Assembly (NCBI GenBank): GCA_900553925.1
Contig: USFH01000071.1
Coordinates: forward strand, 1-10,936
DNA length: 10,936 nt
Source: an uncultured Clostridium sp.
Lineage (GTDB): Bacteria > Bacillota > Clostridia > Lachnospirales > Lachnospiraceae
Reading direction: 5' to 3'
Shown here piece after piece: positions 8,170 to 10,936 of the stretch (within the stretch, counting starts at the first letter, position 1; each line of letters opens with the position of its first letter). Made by a program: the position numbers and the translations under genes. The notes beneath the pieces were generated by a model, which worked only from the letters and a program-made list of their open reading frames with translations, ran no database searches and was not told the origin of the DNA.

Positions 8170-8197
8170 AACACTTCCCTGACAGGTGCATAGTATA
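8170..8197 (+). promoter_or_regulatory. SigK-like (or SigA) promoter of the Cys/Gly-rich gene
   Basis: CATAGTATA (8189-8197) fits the SigK -10 consensus CATANNNTA exactly, and an AC (8171-8172, within AACA) lies 16 bases upstream as the SigK -35 requires. The same bases can be read as a SigA promoter, TTAACA (8168-8173) with 17 bases to TAGTAT (8191-8196), so the sigma factor is not settled by sequence alone. SigE fits poorly because the -35 does not match. Confidence 0.5.
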
Positions 8198-8227
8198 AAC
8201 CATAAGAATTTTTAGCGGAGGCATCTC

Positions 8228-8470
8228 ATGAGCGATTTGTCAGCTACACAGTGCGGTTGCGGCTGTGGAAATGGTTTTAACATCGGAAATGGCAGCAACT
8301 GTTCCTGCATCTGGATCATCATCCTGTTGTTATTGTGCGGTGGCTGTGGCGGCGGAGGATTCTGCGGCGGAAACGGTTGCGGTTGCGACAATGACTGTAT
8401 CTGGATCATCCTGATTCTCCTCTTCTGCTGCGGAAATAACAATGGCGGCGGTTGCGGTTGCGGTTGTTAA
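8228..8470 (+). CDS. Small Cys/Gly-rich protein with duplicated hydrophobic motif
   Basis: This 80-residue protein has 16 Cys and 22 Gly. Two hydrophobic blocks, CIWIIILLLLC (27-37) and CIWIILILLFC (57-67), repeat with a 30-residue period, each followed by a Gly/Cys-rich stretch, so the protein seems to be an internal duplication. It begins with a Cys-Gly repeat and ends in CGCGC. It resembles small proteins that databases of Lachnospiraceae label 'chorion class high-cysteine HCB protein 13'; that name is recalled, was not searched, and reflects composition rather than function. No metal-site pattern stands out. Disulfide crosslinking or association with a membrane or spore surface is possible. 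Strong GGAGG (8217-8221) lies 6 bases before ATG 8228. The gene is transcribed alone: a SigK-like promoter precedes it and a terminator follows. No signal peptide is evident. Confidence 0.85.
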   Translation: MSDLSATQCGCGCGNGFNIGNGSNCSCIWIIILLLLCGGCGGGGFCGGNGCGCDNDCIWIILILLFCCGNNNGGGCGCGC

Positions 8471-8488
8471 TAGAGGAATTCTTCGTGG

Positions 8489-8521
8489 CTCCCTTACAAG
8501 TTCACTTGTAGGGGAGTTTTT
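8489..8521 (+). terminator. Rho-independent terminator after the Cys/Gly-rich gene
   Basis: A 12-bp stem (8489-8500 with 8505-8516, one T-G wobble) with loop TTCA is followed by TTTTT (8517-8521). It separates the small gene from the two genes downstream, which therefore need their own promoter. Confidence 0.9.
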
Positions 8522-8527
8522 GCGCAG

Positions 8528-8550
8528 AAAGCCATGCCTACATGGTTTTT
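8528..8550 (+). other. Weak second hairpin with T-run
   Basis: AAAGCCATG (8528-8536) can pair with CATGGTTTT (8541-8549) through a CCTA loop. Only the inner five pairs are strong and the T-run is largely used in the stem. It could act as a backup terminator just after the strong one at 8489-8521. Confidence 0.25.
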
Positions 8551-8596
8551 ATATGACGGTCAATGTTCATCGAGCCGATAGCGCTATATTCCAATC

Positions 8597-8625
8597 TCAT
8601 ATTTTCAGGCATTCACACATATATT
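8597..8625 (+). promoter_or_regulatory. SigE-like sporulation promoter of the two-gene operon
   Basis: TCATATT (8597-8603) fits the SigE -35 consensus KMATATT at every position. It is followed after 14 bases by CATATATT (8618-8625), which fits the SigE -10 consensus CATACANT at all but one informative position. Transcription should start near 8632, about 22 bases before ATG 8654. The same -10 also fits CATANNNTA, but no AC occurs at the SigK -35 distance. No good SigA promoter is seen in this gap. Confidence 0.6.
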
Positions 8626-8653
8626 AGACTAACAAGATTTCCGAGCATCCGCC

Positions 8654-9244
8654 ATGTTGCATAATCATCCACTCGATCAACTGATCCATGACGACTCCCT
8701 GTTTTTCTTGGAAGCCATGATTCCTTTTGTGGACTATGCCTACAAAAAGCCGTTGATCCTCTTAATTAAATACCAGGAAATCCGCGCCCTGATGCAATGC
8801 TTTGACCACCCGGATTACGTTGCTTCCTGCGGATTCGACTGCCATCCGGAAAGCTCCGAGGAAATGATGGAATGTATGTGCCGTTTCCTGCCGGGCGACT
8901 TCGCAGGCAATATCAAGAATATGCAGCAGATGCTCAAAATGATGCAGGTCATGCAGGCAATGAATGATTCCGGAACACCCGGGCCGCCACCATATAATAA
9001 TAGTGGGAATCCCTGCGATTTTCCTCCACCACTGGGGCACGGCCCCCACCATGATTTTCCTCCTCAACCGGGCTGCGGTGCACCACCTCCGCCGCCGGAC
9101 TATGAACCGCGGCAAAGTCATAGTCCAGATTTTAAGAAGGATTGCACTCAACAGAAGCAGAATCCTGACCGTAGACAGACGCAACAGGCATCTACGCACA
9201 AGGATCTGTATTCCAGCGTTATGGATATCCTGAATTCCCAATAA
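8654..9244 (+). CDS. Hypothetical protein with Pro/Gly/His-rich tail
   Basis: A 196-residue protein I cannot name. The N-terminal half (about 10-100) looks helical, with a core FFLEAMIPFVDYAYKKPL and LLIKYQEIRALMQCF that reminds me of conserved hypothetical proteins of spore-forming Clostridia. It ends in a Met-rich helix (KNMQQMLKMMQVMQAM, 88-103). Residues 108-157 are Pro/Gly/His-rich and probably disordered, with PPPPP and GHGPHHDFPP; a Gln-rich hydrophilic tail follows. Eight Cys are spread along it. No signal peptide or clear transmembrane helix. ATG 8654 follows an in-frame stop at 8630 and has no visible Shine-Dalgarno sequence, which is odd beside its neighbours; Met22 is the main alternative start but would cut the conserved-looking core. 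It follows a SigE-like promoter and precedes the next gene by 16 bases, so the two form an operon. Cys- and Pro/Gly-rich composition would suit a spore-coat protein, but this is inference. Confidence 0.75.
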   Translation: MLHNHPLDQLIHDDSLFFLEAMIPFVDYAYKKPLILLIKYQEIRALMQCFDHPDYVASCGFDCHPESSEEMMECMCRFLPGDFAGNIKNMQQMLKMMQVMQAMNDSGTPGPPPYNNSGNPCDFPPPLGHGPHHDFPPQPGCGAPPPPPDYEPRQSHSPDFKKDCTQQKQNPDRRQTQQASTHKDLYSSVMDILNSQ

Positions 9245-9260
9245 ATAGAAAGGTTCTCCT

Positions 9261-9515
9261 ATGTTTGAACAAAACCCGAAACTTCGAAACATTCATCCAA
9301 CCAAACTGAAAATCATCAACGAAATCAAAGAGCAGAGCAGATACCAGTCCGCCGAGGAACTGCTGCCGCAGATCCTGCAGATCAATCAGGAATTAAAACG
9401 GCGAAACTTGAGCTTCACGAAAGAAGAATCCGCATTGCTCCTCGAAGCGATGGAAGAAAGCATGTCCCCGGCAGAGCGCCAGAAATTCCAGATGATCAAA
9501 TCTTTTTTCCTATAA
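9261..9515 (+). CDS. Small helical protein of unknown function
   Basis: An 84-residue, mostly charged protein predicted to be all helical, with no membrane segment and no Cys. A leading segment (IHPTKLKIINEIKEQS) is followed by a helix around LLPQILQINQELKRRNLSF and a C-terminal helix (TKEESALLLEAMEESMSPAERQKFQMIKSFFL). The pattern 'ELLPQILQIN...LSFTKEE...LLEAM...MSPAE' looks like a compact conserved domain, and I recall similar short proteins in Clostridia without an assigned function. ATG 9261 has AGAAAGG (9247-9253) at 7 bases. The gene lies 16 bases after the Pro/Gly-rich gene, so a functional link or physical partnership is likely. It ends just before a strong bidirectional terminator. 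It may be an adaptor or regulator; nothing in the sequence shows DNA binding. Confidence 0.8.
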   Translation: MFEQNPKLRNIHPTKLKIINEIKEQSRYQSAEELLPQILQINQELKRRNLSFTKEESALLLEAMEESMSPAERQKFQMIKSFFL

Positions 9516-9516
9516 C

Positions 9517-9568
9517 AAAAAACGGTTGTCAGACATGGTACACAACCAATGTCAGACAACCGTTTCTT
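9517..9568. terminator. Long bidirectional terminator hairpin
   Basis: An 11-bp stem (9520-9530 with 9555-9565) continues through an A-A mismatch into five more pairs (9532-9536 with 9549-9553) and a short GG/CC tip, with loop TACACAA. T-rich sequence follows on the plus strand (TTTCTT) and T6 on the minus strand (9522-9517). It should end the plus-strand two-gene operon and the minus-strand leuS transcript. Confidence 0.85.
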
Positions 9569-9578
9569 CAGAACATTT

Positions 9579-9623
9579 ATAAAACAGACAAACGATCACA
9601 TACTGCCAATTTCACTGTTTTAT
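9579..9623. repeat. Short inverted repeat downstream of leuS
   Basis: ATAAAACAG (9579-9587) and CTGTTTTAT (9615-9623) are perfect 9-base inverted copies separated by 27 bases. The arms are AT-rich and have no T-run, so they do not look like a terminator. The pairing may be chance. The rest of the 9569-9660 gap shows nothing I recognise. Confidence 0.3.
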
Positions 9624-9660
9624 TCTTTATCGTCCTATTCGGTTTTCATATATACACCGC

Positions 9661-10936
9661 TTACTTACATACAATATTTACAATCTTACCCGGTACGTAA
9701 ATCTCTTTTACGATGTTACCAGTTAACTTATCAGCCACAATCTCTTTTGCACGGGCAAGTACGGCATCCTTGTCCTCATCCTTTGCAACAAGAACCGTTC
9801 CTCTTACCTTACCGTTGACCTGTACACCGATCTCGACCGTTGCATCAACGGTCTTTTCTTCCTCGTACTGTGGCCATGCGCTGACTGACAGGAAATCCCC
9901 ATGTCCGAGAGACTCCCAGATCTCCTCTGTCAGATGTGGCGCAAACGGGCAGAGAAGCTTGATAAAGATCTCAAGCTGTTCTTTGCTCAGCTTGCCGGCA
10001 CTGTAAACAGAATTTGTGAGCGCCATCAGCGTTGCAATCGCGGTATTAAACTTTGTCTCTTCGATATCACTGCTTACCTTCTTGATTGCCTTATGGAAGC
10101 TTACTTCCAAAGCATCTGTGGAAGGATCATCGGATACCATATCTACCATACCCGCTACACGCTCTAAGAAACGCTTACATCCCTTCACGGAGCTGTCACT
10201 CCATGGAGCTGCGGCTGCATAATCTCCCATGAACAATACATATGTCCGGAGCGTATCTGCACCGTAATCTTCTACGATATCAAGCGGATCAATCACATTT
10301 CCCTTGGATTTACTCATCTTATCGCCATCCGGTCCTAAGATCAGTCCCTGGATCGTACGCTTTGCATATGGCTCCGGCGTATTTACCTCGCCGATATCAT
10401 ACAGGAAACGATGCCAGAATCTGGAGTAGATCATATGTCTTGTTACATGCTCCATACCACCGTTGTACCAGTCAACCGGCATCCAGTAATCAATCTTCTT
10501 ACGGTCTGCAAATGCCTTGTCATTGTTCGGATCAATATAACGCAGGAAATACCATGACGAACCTGCCCACTGTGGCATTGTATCTGTCTCACGCTTTGCA
10601 TCGCCACCACACTTTGGACACTTGCAGTTTACATACGAATCAATCTTTGCAAGCGGGGACTCACCATCCTCACCCGGCTCGAAGTTCTTCACATCCGGAA
10701 GCTCCAGAGGAAGCTCCTCATATGGCACGGCTACGACACCGCAAGACGGACAATGAACCAGAGGAATTGGCTCGCCCCAATATCTCTGACGATTGAATGC
10801 CCAGTCCTTCATCTTGAACTGTACGCCTGCTTCACCGACACCCATCTTCTTGATTTCTTCAACCATACGGGCGATAGAATCCTTCTTATTCGTAAATCCA
10901 TTCAGGAACTCGGAGTTAATCATCTCGCCATCGCCG
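9661..10936 (-). CDS. leuS: Leucyl-tRNA synthetase, C-terminal half (partial)
   Basis: LeuRS is the class I synthetase that charges tRNA-Leu. About 424 codons are visible out of roughly 800; the HIGH motif and editing domain lie beyond the window end. The frame is open at the edge (GDGEMINSEFLNG), so the ATG at 10923 is an internal Met and not the start. Counting from that Met: RQRYWGEPIPLVHC (45-58) belongs to the catalytic core; Cys58/Cys61 and Cys100/102/105 suggest a zinc-binding insert; GSSWYFLRYIDP (121-132) and GGMEHVTRHMIYSRFW (155-170) continue the core; KMSKS (202-206) in DGDKMSKSKGNVIDP is the ATP-binding class I motif. The helical anticodon-binding domain and small C-terminal domain follow to the TAA at 9663-9661. 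The shared bidirectional hairpin at 9517-9568 is its likely terminator. Confidence 0.97.
   Translation of the reverse strand, partial: GDGEMINSEFLNGFTNKKDSIARMVEEIKKMGVGEAGVQFKMKDWAFNRQRYWGEPIPLVHCPSCGVVAVPYEELPLELPDVKNFEPGEDGESPLAKIDSYVNCKCPKCGGDAKRETDTMPQWAGSSWYFLRYIDPNNDKAFADRKKIDYWMPVDWYNGGMEHVTRHMIYSRFWHRFLYDIGEVNTPEPYAKRTIQGLILGPDGDKMSKSKGNVIDPLDIVEDYGADTLRTYVLFMGDYAAAAPWSDSSVKGCKRFLERVAGMVDMVSDDPSTDALEVSFHKAIKKVSSDIEETKFNTAIATLMALTNSVYSAGKLSKEQLEIFIKLLCPFAPHLTEEIWESLGHGDFLSVSAWPQYEEEKTVDATVEIGVQVNGKVRGTVLVAKDEDKDAVLARAKEIVADKLTGNIVKEIYVPGKIVNIVCK

Noticed and set aside
8212..8442. Minus-strand Pro/Gln-rich open frame
   Set aside because: The Pro-rich composition is simply the reverse complement of Gly codons in the Cys/Gly-rich gene, and it lacks a ribosome binding site.
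8240..8467. Low-complexity GGC/TGC repeats as a possible DNA repeat or recombination site
   Set aside because: Explained by the Gly/Cys-coding repeats of the small gene; the period follows codons and there are no flanking direct repeats.
8762..9292. Minus-strand open frame of 176 codons
   Set aside because: Antisense to the plus-strand two-gene operon. The plus frames have proper gene spacing, a ribosome binding site for the second gene and a matching terminator.
10242..10796. Plus-strand open frame of 184 codons
   Set aside because: Antisense to the conserved leuS coding sequence, with composition typical of a shadow frame (rich in Ser, His, Arg).
1..10936. CRISPR arrays, insertion sequences, tRNA or rRNA genes, phage genes
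   Set aside because: No spaced direct repeats, transposase-like frames, terminal inverted repeats or tRNA-like sequences were found; gene content is housekeeping plus the three small genes.

Overview
The window looks like chromosomal DNA from a spore-forming Clostridia, most likely Lachnospiraceae. Evidence for this: moderate GC; strong GGAGG ribosome binding sites; a T-box leader controlling pheST; a membrane-anchored glycerophosphodiester phosphodiesterase of Firmicutes type; and a small Cys/Gly-rich protein of a kind I recall from Lachnospiraceae genomes. The assignment is by recognition, not by a search.

Layout. Bases 1-177 (+) are the 3' end of an M18 aminopeptidase gene, closed by a strong bidirectional hairpin (192-226) shared with the converging gdpD gene. 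From about 8100 down to 244 everything reads on the minus strand. In order of transcription: a two-helix membrane protein of unknown function (8101-7187); the pheST promoter, T-box leader and terminator (7155-6809); pheS (6790-5771); pheT (5755-3329); queA (3201-2167, with a possible promoter of its own); and gdpD (2085-244, with its own extended -10 promoter). From 8228 to 9515 the plus strand carries three small genes of unknown function. The 3' half of leuS (10936-9661, minus) closes the window and shares a long bidirectional hairpin (9517-9568) with the last of those three.

How the genes work together. pheS and pheT make the two subunits of phenylalanyl-tRNA synthetase and should be induced when uncharged tRNA-Phe binds the T-box. 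leuS and queA are also tRNA-related (leucine charging; queuosine modification of the wobble base), so the minus strand is mostly translation housekeeping.

The least ordinary part is the plus-strand block at 8160-9570. It encodes an 80-residue protein with 16 Cys and 22 Gly and a duplicated hydrophobic motif, then a two-gene operon: a 196-residue protein with a Pro/Gly/His-rich tail and an 84-residue helical protein. The Cys/Gly gene is preceded by a sequence fitting the SigK consensus (AC-N16-CATANNNTA). The two-gene operon is preceded by a nearly perfect SigE-type promoter (KMATATT-N14-CATACANT). Both sigma factors act in the mother cell during sporulation, so I propose this block is an uncharacterised spore-envelope or mother-cell locus. 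The motifs are read directly; the role is inference.
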